From: Bacteroidota bacterium
GTDB lineage: Bacteria > Bacteroidota > Bacteroidia > Chitinophagales > Chitinophagaceae
DNA length: 9,217 bases
Assembly: GCA_023396345.1 (NCBI GenBank)
Contig: JAEWWO010000039.1
Coordinates: 1 to 9,217, forward strand
Direction: 5' to 3'
Shown: positions 1-6,273 of the stretch, piece after piece
How the letters are laid out: each line of letters begins with the position of its first letter
Numbering within the stretch: the first letter of the stretch is position 1
Made by a program: the position numbers and the translations under genes
The notes under the pieces: generated by a model
Databases searched by the model: none
What the model saw: only the letters and a program-made list of their open reading frames with translations
What the model was told of the DNA's origin: nothing

Positions 1-213
1 TTCGTTAAAACCGGTATTATTAAAAGTTCTGGTATCGCCGTTAATTACATTACCCGTATCAAAAGATGTGTTAGTGCTTTGTACACTTTCATTTCCGTTT
101 GTGGAAATCTGGATATTTTCTCCCGAATAAATAGTATCGTTTCTGTTCTCGTCGTAGCGGCAGGAAGTCGCAGCTAATAGCAAACAACCTAATGAGATAA
201 AAAACTTGTTCAT
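1..213 (-). CDS. Putative lipoprotein, N-terminal part (gene runs off the left edge)
   Basis: The reverse strand is open for 71 codons from an ATG at 213 to the window edge. The protein starts with Met-Asn-Lys, a short hydrophobic stretch (residues 4-15) and the sequence LLLAATSC, which reads as a lipoprotein signal peptide with the lipidated cysteine at residue 18. The following residues (RYDENRND) are charged, and the rest of the visible part is rich in Asn, Thr, Ser and Gly with no recognisable domain. I therefore infer an exported, lipid-anchored envelope protein of unknown function. The -3 position of the lipobox is Ala rather than the preferred Leu, so the lipobox is acceptable but not ideal. 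The gene is divergent from maeB, with 171 bp between the starts. No perfect TAnnTTTG element was found on its own strand in that gap. The family cannot be named because only the N-terminus is visible. Confidence 0.6.
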   Translation of the reverse strand, partial: MNKFFISLGCLLLAATSCRYDENRNDTIYSGENIQISTNGNESVQSTNTSFDTGNVINGDTRTFNNTGFNE

Positions 214-359
214 AGGAATATTATTTATTTTAATGATTAGATGATGTGGTTTTATTATCGTAATTAGTTTAAGATTTAGGAACAACATGTTTTAAGTCAC
301 CAAACTGTTAAGTTTCTATGTAAAATTACAAATACTTCTTTTCAGTTGTACAAAAAAGT

Positions 360-367
360 TACTTTTG
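360..367 (+). promoter_or_regulatory. Candidate -7 promoter element for maeB (TACTTTTG)
   Basis: TACTTTTG matches the Bacteroidota -7 consensus TAnnTTTG exactly and ends 17 bp before the maeB start codon, implying a very short leader. No convincing TTTG or TTG lies about 19-21 bp upstream; the only nearby TTG (346-348) is too close. The rest of the 214-384 gap is AT-rich and holds nothing else I can identify. Confidence 0.4.
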
Positions 368-384
368 CCTTAAATTTTTAAGAA

Positions 385-2667
385 ATGAGCGATATAAAAA
401 AATCTAAACTTAAACAAGCAGCGTTAGATTATCACAGAGATTACCCTGCCGGAAAAATTGAAGTAATTCCTTCCAAACCACATCGTACACAAAGAGACTT
501 ATCATTAGCCTACTCGCCCGGAGTGGCAGATCCATGTATGGCTATCAATCAGGATCCGTCTAAAGTATATGATTATACTACAAAAGGCAATCTTGTAGCC
601 GTAATATCTAATGGTACTGCGGTTTTGGGGTTAGGAGACATTGGAGCGGAAGCATCCAAACCGGTAATGGAAGGAAAAGGTTTATTGTTTAAAATTTTTG
701 CAGATATCAATGTGTTTGATATTGAAATTGATGAAAAAGATCCCGATAAATTTATTGATATTGTAAAAGGTATTGCGCCAACTTTTGGCGGAATAAATCT
801 GGAAGATATTAAAGCGCCGGAAGCTTTTTACATAGAAAGCAGACTGAAAAACGAATTATCTATTCCGTTGATGCACGATGATCAGCATGGTACCGCAATT
901 ATTTCTGCAGCTGCTTTATTAAACACACTACAACTTGCCGATAAAAAAATAGAAGAAGTAAAAATGGTAGTGAATGGTGCCGGCGCTGCTGCCGTGTCCT
1001 GCTCAAAACTGTATATTTCTTTAGGTTTGAAAAAAGAAAATCTGATTATGTGTGATTCCAAAGGAGTCATTAACAGTAAAAGAGAAAATCTTACCGAAGA
1101 AAAAAAATATTTTGTATCCGATACCGATAAAGATACTTTGGAAGAAGTGATAGATGGTGCAGATGTATTTGTAGGATTGTCCACCGCAGATGTACTTACA
1201 GCAGAAATGCTTAACAAGATGGCTAAGAATCCAATAGTCTTTGCTTTGGCAAACCCTAACCCTGAAATTGATTATAATCTGGCGATGGAAACACGCACCG
1301 ATGTGTTGATGGCAACAGGAAGAAGCGATTTCCCCAATCAGGTAAATAATGTACTGGGATTTCCGTATATATTCCGTGGTGCACTGGATGTGCAGGCAAC
1401 CTGTATTAATGAAGAAATGAAACTTGCAGCCGTTCGTGCTTTGGCAGATCTTTCCAAAGAGCCTGTTCCTGAAGTGGTATTAATGGCTTACAATCTTAAA
1501 AGTCTTGCCTTTGGAAAAGATTACTTTATTCCTAAACCTTTTGACGGCAGATTGATAACACGAGTGTCTATGGCTGTTGCAAAGGCTGCTATAGATAGCG
1601 GTGTGGCAAAGAAACCTATTGAAGACTGGGAGGCATACGAAAATCTTTTGCTTGACAGAATGAAGCGTGACGATAAAATTTTGCGTGCGTTCCAGAACAA
1701 GGCAAGATTAAATCCTAAGCGTGTGCTAATGAGTAATGCAGAAGAATATAATGTGCTGAAAGCCGCACAAATACTGGAAGAGGAGGGCATTGCCAAACCA
1801 ATTTTGCTGGGATGGAGAGAAGACATTGAAGCTACAAAGAAAAAATTTGGTATTGAACTGGATGCGCCTATCATTGACCCGGGAGAAGAAACACAAAGAG
1901 AAAATGTGTTGAAGTTCAGACAATACTTATGGCAGAGAGGAGCAAGAGAAGGCGTTACTGAATATAAAGCTAAAAGGTTTGTAGCACAGAGAGATTATTA
2001 CGGTCCGTTAATGATAGAACACAATGAGGCAGATGCACTTTTGATTGGTTATTCTAAAAGTTTTAAATCTACTTTAAAACCTATTACTTCTGTAATTGAC
2101 AAAGGAGAAGGCGTAGATAAACTGGCGGGAATGGTGATGGTGCTTACAGGTAAAAGTCCCATATTTTTATGCGATACTTCCATTTATGATAAAACTACTG
2201 CCGAAGATTTGGCGGAAATTGCAAGAATGGCTGAGAAAACGGTTCGCTCTTTTGCTATTGAACCAAGAATTGCCATGCTTTCGGTAGAGAATTTTTATAA
2301 TCGTGCAGAAACTTCTCAAAAGGTTGCAAAAGCTGTAGAAATATTGCATCGCGAGAATCCTGATATGATTGTTGACGGAGAAATTCAACCGGATATTGCA
2401 CTCAATCCTGATCTGTTGAAAAATTATCCATTCTCTAAACTGGGTGATAAACCTGCGAATGTATTTATCTTCCCCGATCAGATTACGGCAAACATTACCT
2501 ACAAAATGTTGCGTGGTTTAAAGACTGCTCAAATGGTAGGGCCTATTTTAATGGGACTGGATAAACCGGTGCATATTATGCAGATGAACTCAAGCGTGGA
2601 AGAAATTGTGGAACTGGCTACCATTGCTGTTTTAGATGCGCAGGACAGACAAACTACGGTAGAATAA
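385..2667 (+). CDS. maeB: NADP-dependent malic enzyme with C-terminal phosphotransacetylase-like domain
   Basis: This enzyme oxidatively decarboxylates malate to pyruvate and CO2 in the cytoplasm, normally with NADP+, supplying NADPH and pyruvate. The 760-residue length is that of the two-domain MaeB class. Residues 1-~425 form the malic-enzyme part: AYSPGVADPC at 42-51 carries the likely catalytic Tyr43, Lys98 lies in the EGKGLLFK segment, GTAVLGLGDIG is at 77-87, and the metal ligands are probably Glu140-Asp141 (GGINLEDIKAPEAF) and Asp166 (HDDQHGT). A nucleotide-binding glycine motif, NGAGAAAVSC, is at 197-206, and PNQVNNVLGFPYIFRGALD is at 317-335. Residues ~440-756 resemble phosphate acetyltransferase. 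In the segment GPILMGLDKPVHIMQMNSS (719-737), the Ser-Arg-Gly of active enzymes reads Gln-Met-Asn, so this domain is probably an acetyl-CoA-sensing regulatory module, as known for MaeB. The ATG at 385 gives a complete N-terminus. An HD phosphohydrolase follows after 11 bp. Confidence 0.96.
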   Translation: MSDIKKSKLKQAALDYHRDYPAGKIEVIPSKPHRTQRDLSLAYSPGVADPCMAINQDPSKVYDYTTKGNLVAVISNGTAVLGLGDIGAEASKPVMEGKGLLFKIFADINVFDIEIDEKDPDKFIDIVKGIAPTFGGINLEDIKAPEAFYIESRLKNELSIPLMHDDQHGTAIISAAALLNTLQLADKKIEEVKMVVNGAGAAAVSCSKLYISLGLKKENLIMCDSKGVINSKRENLTEEKKYFVSDTDKDTLEEVIDGADVFVGLSTADVLTAEMLNKMAKNPIVFALANPNPEIDYNLAMETRTDVLMATGRSDFPNQVNNVLGFPYIFRGALDVQATCINEEMKLAAVRALADLSKEPVPEVVLMAYNLKSLAFGKDYFIPKPFDGRLITRVSMAVAKAAIDSGVAKKPIEDWEAYENLLLDRMKRDDKILRAFQNKARLNPKRVLMSNAEEYNVLKAAQILEEEGIAKPILLGWREDIEATKKKFGIELDAPIIDPGEETQRENVLKFRQYLWQRGAREGVTEYKAKRFVAQRDYYGPLMIEHNEADALLIGYSKSFKSTLKPITSVIDKGEGVDKLAGMVMVLTGKSPIFLCDTSIYDKTTAEDLAEIARMAEKTVRSFAIEPRIAMLSVENFYNRAETSQKVAKAVEILHRENPDMIVDGEIQPDIALNPDLLKNYPFSKLGDKPANVFIFPDQITANITYKMLRGLKTAQMVGPILMGLDKPVHIMQMNSSVEEIVELATIAVLDAQDRQTTVE

Positions 2668-2678
2668 ATTAAAGAATT

Positions 2679-3887
2679 ATGCAATCAAGAAAAATTATCA
2701 ATGATCCGGTGTATGGTTTTATAACCATTAATGATGCGTTGATAATGCGTATTCTAAATCATCCGTACTATCAGCGTTTGCGCAGAATCAAGCAAATGGC
2801 TATGGCGAGTTTTGTGTATCCCGGGGCTGTACATACAAGATTGCATCATTCTCTGGGTGCCTATCACCTGATTTCAATGGCAGTGCAGGAACTGAAAATA
2901 AAAGGCGTGGAGATTACAGATAAAGAAGAACAGGCAGTAAAAGCTGCTATTCTTCTGCATGATGTGGGTCACGGGCCTTACTCTCATGCACTGGAAAACA
3001 ACGTGGTTAAAGGCATTCATCACGAAGAATTAAGCAAAGAAATTATGCAGGTGATCAATAAAGAATTTGATGGAGAACTTTCACTCGCTATACAAATTTT
3101 TAATAATGAATACGAAAAGCCTTTCCTGCATCAGTTGCTGAGCGGTCAGTTGGATATGGACAGGCTTGATTATCTTTCAAGAGACAGTTTTTTTACAGGA
3201 GTGAGTGAAGGAGTGGTGGGTTACGACAGAATAATCAAAATGCTTTCTGTACACAACAACAATCTTGTTGTAGAAGAAAAAGGCGTGCATAGTGTAGAAA
3301 AATTTTTGATTGCACGCAGACAAATGTACTGGCAGGTTTATCTGCATAAAACTGTCTTGGGTACAGAAAAAATGATGGTGAAAATTCTTACCCGTGCCAG
3401 AGAAATTTTTGATAAAAAAGATGCTGCAATCACAACCGGTGGCGCACTGGATTTCTTCTTGTCGGAGTTTGACGGAAAAGTAAATGAAGACAGCTTAAAA
3501 CTATTTTGCAATCTGGATGATGCTGATATTGATTTCTCTGTAAAAAAATGGGCATCGCATCCAGATGTTATTTTATCTACTCTCAGCAGAAATCTGCTGA
3601 ACAGAAAACTTTTTAAATGTATTATTCAGGTAAAGTCGTTTGATGAAGAGCTGATAAACAAAGAGTCTCAAAGAATTTTGAAGCTAACAGATATTTCTGA
3701 AAAAGATTTACATTATTTTATTTTTACCGGAGAAGCAACCAATACTACATATCAGCCGCGTGAAGAGCGCATCAATATTTTATCTAAAGACGGAACGGTA
3801 AAAGATATTTCTAAAATAGAAAATCCTTTAATTGATCGCACACTTTCTTATGAGATTAAGAAAAACTATTTGTGTTATCTGAGATAA
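2679..3887 (+). CDS. HD-domain phosphohydrolase (dGTPase/SAMHD1-like)
   Basis: This is a 402-residue cytoplasmic metal-dependent phosphohydrolase of the HD superfamily. The class includes dNTP triphosphohydrolases and the YwfO-like proteins, so a role in cleaving nucleotides is likely, but the substrate cannot be read from the sequence. The metal-binding H...HD...D set is intact: His57 in RLHHSLG (54-60), His94-Asp95 in LLHDVGHGPYSH (92-103), and Asp161 in DMDRLDYLSRDS (159-170). The LRRIKQ segment near 34-39 and the DRLDYLSRD block are characteristic of the SAMHD1-type subgroup. The C-terminal ~200 residues are mostly helical-looking and less conserved, ending in a short tail without membrane segments. 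The start lies 11 bp after the maeB stop, so the two are probably co-transcribed. In many Bacteroidota, as I recall, this protein precedes lpxD; here a repeat-bearing convergent gap follows instead. Confidence 0.9.
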   Translation: MQSRKIINDPVYGFITINDALIMRILNHPYYQRLRRIKQMAMASFVYPGAVHTRLHHSLGAYHLISMAVQELKIKGVEITDKEEQAVKAAILLHDVGHGPYSHALENNVVKGIHHEELSKEIMQVINKEFDGELSLAIQIFNNEYEKPFLHQLLSGQLDMDRLDYLSRDSFFTGVSEGVVGYDRIIKMLSVHNNNLVVEEKGVHSVEKFLIARRQMYWQVYLHKTVLGTEKMMVKILTRAREIFDKKDAAITTGGALDFFLSEFDGKVNEDSLKLFCNLDDADIDFSVKKWASHPDVILSTLSRNLLNRKLFKCIIQVKSFDEELINKESQRILKLTDISEKDLHYFIFTGEATNTTYQPREERINILSKDGTVKDISKIENPLIDRTLSYEIKKNYLCYLR

Positions 3888-3919
3888 TTACAGGCAGAAT
3901 ATTTTTGATAGATGATGTT

Positions 3920-3943
3920 ATTCGAGGCGTCCTCGCCTCGAAT
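3920..3943. terminator. Strong hairpin after the HD gene, possible terminator
   Basis: ATTCGAGGCG (3920-3929) and CGCCTCGAAT (3934-3943) form a perfect 10-bp stem around the tetraloop TCCT. It begins 33 bp after the HD-gene stop, in a convergent intergenic gap. No uninterrupted T-tract follows on the + strand (GTGTATTTTATC), so rho-independent termination is plausible but not certain. The hairpin is also the first structural unit of the repeat at 3925-3983, and its role may simply be as part of that element. Confidence 0.45.
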
Positions 3944-3983
3944 GTGTATTTTATCGCCTCTGGCGATTTTCTTCCGGAAGAAA
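3925..3983. repeat. Hairpin-rich intergenic repeat, copy 1
   Basis: This ~59-bp stretch starts AGGCGTCC and aligns without gaps to 4003-4061, with about 45 of 59 positions identical by eye. It contains, in order, most of the 10-bp-stem hairpin at 3920-3943, a second hairpin (ATCGCC, loop TCT, GGCGAT; 3953-3967), and most of the palindrome at 3967-3984. The layout resembles a REP/BIME-like dispersed element in a convergent gap, but only this one pair is visible here, so a genome-wide family is inference. No coding potential was seen. Confidence 0.6.
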
Positions 3984-3984
3984 A
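3967..3984. repeat. 18-bp perfect palindrome
   Basis: TTTTCTTCCGGAAGAAAA reads identically on both strands with no central spacer. It sits at the end of repeat copy 1 and is degraded in copy 2, where the matching region reads TTTCCTAAGAAAAG. It could be a dimeric protein-binding site, a cruciform-prone site or an end signal of the repeat; nothing in the sequence decides between these. Confidence 0.55.
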
Positions 3985-4002
3985 ATGATACCTGGTTATT
4001 TA

Positions 4003-4061
4003 AGGCGTCCACCCCTCTAATATTTATTTTATCGTCTCCGGTGATTTCCTAAGAAAAGAAA
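4003..4061. repeat. Hairpin-rich intergenic repeat, copy 2 (degenerate)
   Basis: This is the second, more diverged copy of the 3925-3983 element, starting 78 bp downstream and ending 8 bp before the cdsA stop codon. Its first hairpin has a C:C mismatch (AGGCG / CCCCT). The second keeps pairing through G-T wobbles (ATCGTC, loop TCC, GGTGAT; 4031-4045), which would still fold as RNA. The closing palindrome is lost. This suggests an older or decayed copy. Confidence 0.55.
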
Positions 4062-4069
4062 GAATTAAA

Positions 4070-4948
4070 TCAGTAATGCATCCAAAGCATTACAGCCAGC
4101 CACACAAACGGAACAGAAAATATAAAAGAATCAAAACGATCGAGGAATCCACCGTGTCCGGGAAGAATATTTCCGCTGTCTTTTACATCTGCCATACGTT
4201 TTATTTTGCTCTCCATTAAATCTCCCAAAGTACCGAAAATAGCCGCTATGGAAGAGATAGAAATAAGCAATGCAAGCGGTAAAAAGTTGAGTAAATAACC
4301 TACACCGCTGATGACGATTATGCATAAAACAATTCCGCCTAAAGTGCCTTCCCATGTTTTGTTTGGCGATATTTTAGAGAAAGGTGTTTTACCTATCAAA
4401 GAGCCAACAATGTATTGCATGGTATCGTTTATCCACACCGAAACGAGTAAGGTTAAAACAATTTTTAATCCAAAATCTACTTCAAATAATTTTCCTTCTG
4501 AAGGAAAAGCGGATCGCAGATAAAATAATAATCCAATGGAAAGAGAGATATACAATAAGCCTAACAGCGCATACTTAGCCATAATATCTTTGTAGTATTT
4601 ATGGCGCAGCAACTGGTATAACCAGATAAGCAGAGAAACTATCATTATACCTATTCCGAAATAACGCAGGGAAAAAGTATTGCTCGCATCGCTATTCGGT
4701 TGCATACAATAAAACAGAAACCCCGAACCGAACAGCATTGGCAGAAACCGCAGCAATCTGTGTGGATACAGATAATACGGTTGTATTTTTCCTGCAAGGC
4801 GCTGAAATTCTGCCCAGGCACCTGCATGAATAATAAAAAATAAGAAGTAAAAAGTAATCTTATGTATAAAGAGACCGCCCAACATTACAATTACAAAAAT
4901 AATTGCAGAAGTTGTACGTCTTTTAAAGGTGGCTTTTTTCAGTGCCAT
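4070..4948 (-). CDS. cdsA: Phosphatidate cytidylyltransferase (CDP-diacylglycerol synthase)
   Basis: This inner-membrane enzyme converts phosphatidic acid and CTP to CDP-diacylglycerol and pyrophosphate, the branch-point step for phospholipid synthesis. The 292-residue protein is strongly hydrophobic, with roughly eight likely membrane segments. It carries the complete CdsA family signature at residues 247-273: Ser247, Lys250-Arg251, Lys256-Asp257, then PGHGG (263-267) and the DRFD end. Upstream markers of the family are WINDTMQY (172-179) and SPNKTWEG (194-201). A short basic N-terminus (ALKKATFKRR) precedes the first membrane segment. The start lies 3 bp after the stop of the DUF2007 gene, so they are translated from one transcript, and cdsA is the last gene of the leftward cluster. 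In Bacteroidota a phosphatidylserine decarboxylase gene often lies nearby; none is seen here. Confidence 0.96.
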   Translation of the reverse strand: MALKKATFKRRTTSAIIFVIVMLGGLFIHKITFYFLFFIIHAGAWAEFQRLAGKIQPYYLYPHRLLRFLPMLFGSGFLFYCMQPNSDASNTFSLRYFGIGIMIVSLLIWLYQLLRHKYYKDIMAKYALLGLLYISLSIGLLFYLRSAFPSEGKLFEVDFGLKIVLTLLVSVWINDTMQYIVGSLIGKTPFSKISPNKTWEGTLGGIVLCIIVISGVGYLLNFLPLALLISISSIAAIFGTLGDLMESKIKRMADVKDSGNILPGHGGFLDRFDSFIFSVPFVWLAVMLWMHY

Positions 4949-4951
4949 TTT

Positions 4952-5185
4952 CTATTCTTCTGCCGGTTTTGCAAATTCTTCAAAACTATTCCCGTTCTCT
5001 TTCAGTAGTTGAGTTGCTTTTTCGGTTTCACCTTCCGGCACCATTACTTCAAAATATCCCAACACTTTATAAGCGCTGTCCTGTTTATTCATAATCACAG
5101 CGTTCACACCATTTACTTCCAGCATATCTCTGATGATATCAGCAGTAACCGGACTGTCAGTTCTAAAAATCATTTGCCAGTTCAT
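4952..5185 (-). CDS. DUF2007 family small protein (putative signal-transducing protein)
   Basis: This is a soluble 77-residue protein without signal peptide or membrane segment. The sequence fits the DUF2007 family: an N-terminal beta-strand (WQMIFRTDSP), a helix (TADIIRDMLEVNGV), further strands (NAVIMNKQ, GYFEVMVPE) and a helix (TEKATQLLKEN), a ferredoxin-like/ACT-like alternation. The Pfam title calls it a putative prokaryotic signal-transducing protein, but no biochemical function is established, so the role is unknown. It ends 3 bp before cdsA and starts 40 bp after the CPBP gene. That placement suggests co-expression with membrane and lipid genes and perhaps a regulatory link to them, which is inference only. 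Confidence 0.85.
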   Translation of the reverse strand: MNWQMIFRTDSPVTADIIRDMLEVNGVNAVIMNKQDSAYKVLGYFEVMVPEGETEKATQLLKENGNSFEEFAKPAEE

Positions 5186-5225
5186 AAGTATTCAGTTTTA
5201 TTAATAAAAATACGACAAAAAATTC

Positions 5226-6146
5226 TTAATCAGCAGGTAAAGTGTTTTCTTTAACTGATTCTTTATAAAATAAATAAAAGATAATGCAGAACACAACCGA
5301 ACCTCCGATGCTTAAATAAAGAGGCATGTGTTCTGTGGCTTTTTCAAAATCAAGCTCTCCTTTTTTGCTGTACAAATAAAAAGAAGCTACTGCAAAAGCA
5401 TTGTTCAGGAAATGAAACAAAATGCTCATCCATAAATTTTTGGTATAATAAAATATATATCCCAAAACCATTCCCAGAAATAACCTTGGAAGAAAACCAA
5501 AATAGGAGAGATGTAGTAAACTAAAAAGTAGAGATGTAATAAATATTCCCCAGAATGCACTTTTGCTCCACCCGATTAATATGGGTTGCAAAGCTCCTCT
5601 GAACAACAGCTCTTCAAAAAATCCGGGCAACACGGCAAGAATAAAAAGGCTTAAAAGAATATAACCAAAATTTGAGAAATCAGCTATCTTAAAAACCTGT
5701 TCCATATATTGTATTTCTTTAGCTCTGTAACTTGCATACGCTTCTGCAGATACTGGAATCTGATGATTGATGAACGACAGCAAATCGCTCATAGCAAGTC
5801 CGGAAAATGCCAGCAGCGAAACATACAGCATTATTTTTAAAGAAGATTTTGTGTTGAGATAGAAAAACTCCGCAGGCTTTTGTTTTAAAATGAGTGCCAG
5901 CAACAACGCAGGTAAGCCAAACTGAAAGATAGAACCAAATATCTGCACGATGCGCATTCCTTTCGGGCTAAGAGAATCCATCGTAAAAAAAGTGGAAGAC
6001 TCATTTATATCCGCACCGGAAATAACTAAATACAGACCCATCAGCACTGCCAATACGATAATGCCTCCACCAAACAAACTCAGGAGAAGTCCGAACTGGC
6101 CCGGATAGTTAATCCAGTATTTCGATCGTGAATATTCTTCTTTCAT
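5226..6146 (-). CDS. CPBP family intramembrane metalloprotease
   Basis: This 306-residue polytopic membrane protein belongs to the CPBP/Abi (CAAX protease and bacteriocin-processing, Rce1-like) family. All expected motifs are present: EELLFR with Glu178-Glu179 and Arg183; His212 in FSLLHLS; and HFLNN with His245 and Asn249. These are the residues proposed to form the metal-dependent active site within the membrane. About seven or eight hydrophobic segments are seen, starting at residues 20-43, with a short cytoplasmic-like N-terminus (MKEEYSRSKYW) and a polar C-terminal tail after the last segment. The substrate is unknown; family members process prenylated proteins or peptides, or act as immunity proteins. 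It is first in the leftward cluster, upstream of DUF2007 and cdsA, and divergent from dusB. Confidence 0.92.
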   Translation of the reverse strand: MKEEYSRSKYWINYPGQFGLLLSLFGGGIIVLAVLMGLYLVISGADINESSTFFTMDSLSPKGMRIVQIFGSIFQFGLPALLLALILKQKPAEFFYLNTKSSLKIMLYVSLLAFSGLAMSDLLSFINHQIPVSAEAYASYRAKEIQYMEQVFKIADFSNFGYILLSLFILAVLPGFFEELLFRGALQPILIGWSKSAFWGIFITSLLFSLLHLSYFGFLPRLFLGMVLGYIFYYTKNLWMSILFHFLNNAFAVASFYLYSKKGELDFEKATEHMPLYLSIGGSVVFCIIFYLFYKESVKENTLPAD

Positions 6147-6167
6147 TAATTATGATAAAAAAATTAG

Positions 6168-6175
6168 TAATTTTG
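6168..6175 (+). promoter_or_regulatory. Candidate -7 promoter element for dusB (TAATTTTG)
   Basis: TAATTTTG fits TAnnTTTG exactly on the + strand and is separated by 4 bp from the mirror-image element of the opposite strand. It implies a dusB leader of about 90 nt. No clear -33 TTTG is seen about 20 bp upstream. A looser match, TATAATTTG at 6231-6239, has one base too many between TA and TTTG. Confidence 0.4.
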
Positions 6176-6179
6176 CGCG

Positions 6180-6187
6180 CAAATATA
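6180..6187 (-). promoter_or_regulatory. Candidate -7 promoter element for the CPBP-DUF2007-cdsA cluster (TATATTTG)
   Basis: On the reverse strand this reads TATATTTG, an exact TAnnTTTG match, placed 33 bp before the CPBP start codon at 6146. With the + strand element it forms a near-symmetric 20-bp block whose centre, TTTGCGCGCAAA (6172-6183), is a perfect palindrome. No matching -33 element is evident upstream on this strand. Confidence 0.45.
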
Positions 6188-6273
6188 CCGATAAAATACT
6201 GCCCGTTTCATGGATTTTATTGTTAATTTTTATAATTTGAAATTACACAAGATTTGTTTTCAATAATAAGCTG

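Noticed and set aside
882..1217. 111-codon reverse ORF within maeB
   Set aside because: It overlaps conserved malic-enzyme motifs and its Ser/Thr-rich translation is a typical antisense shadow.
3925..4061. CRISPR array
   Set aside because: There are only two imperfect copies, the repeat unit is far longer than the 19-bp spacing between them, and no cas gene is seen.
6231..6239. Second promoter for dusB (TATAATTTG)
   Set aside because: It has three bases between TA and TTTG instead of two, and no suitably placed -33 element.
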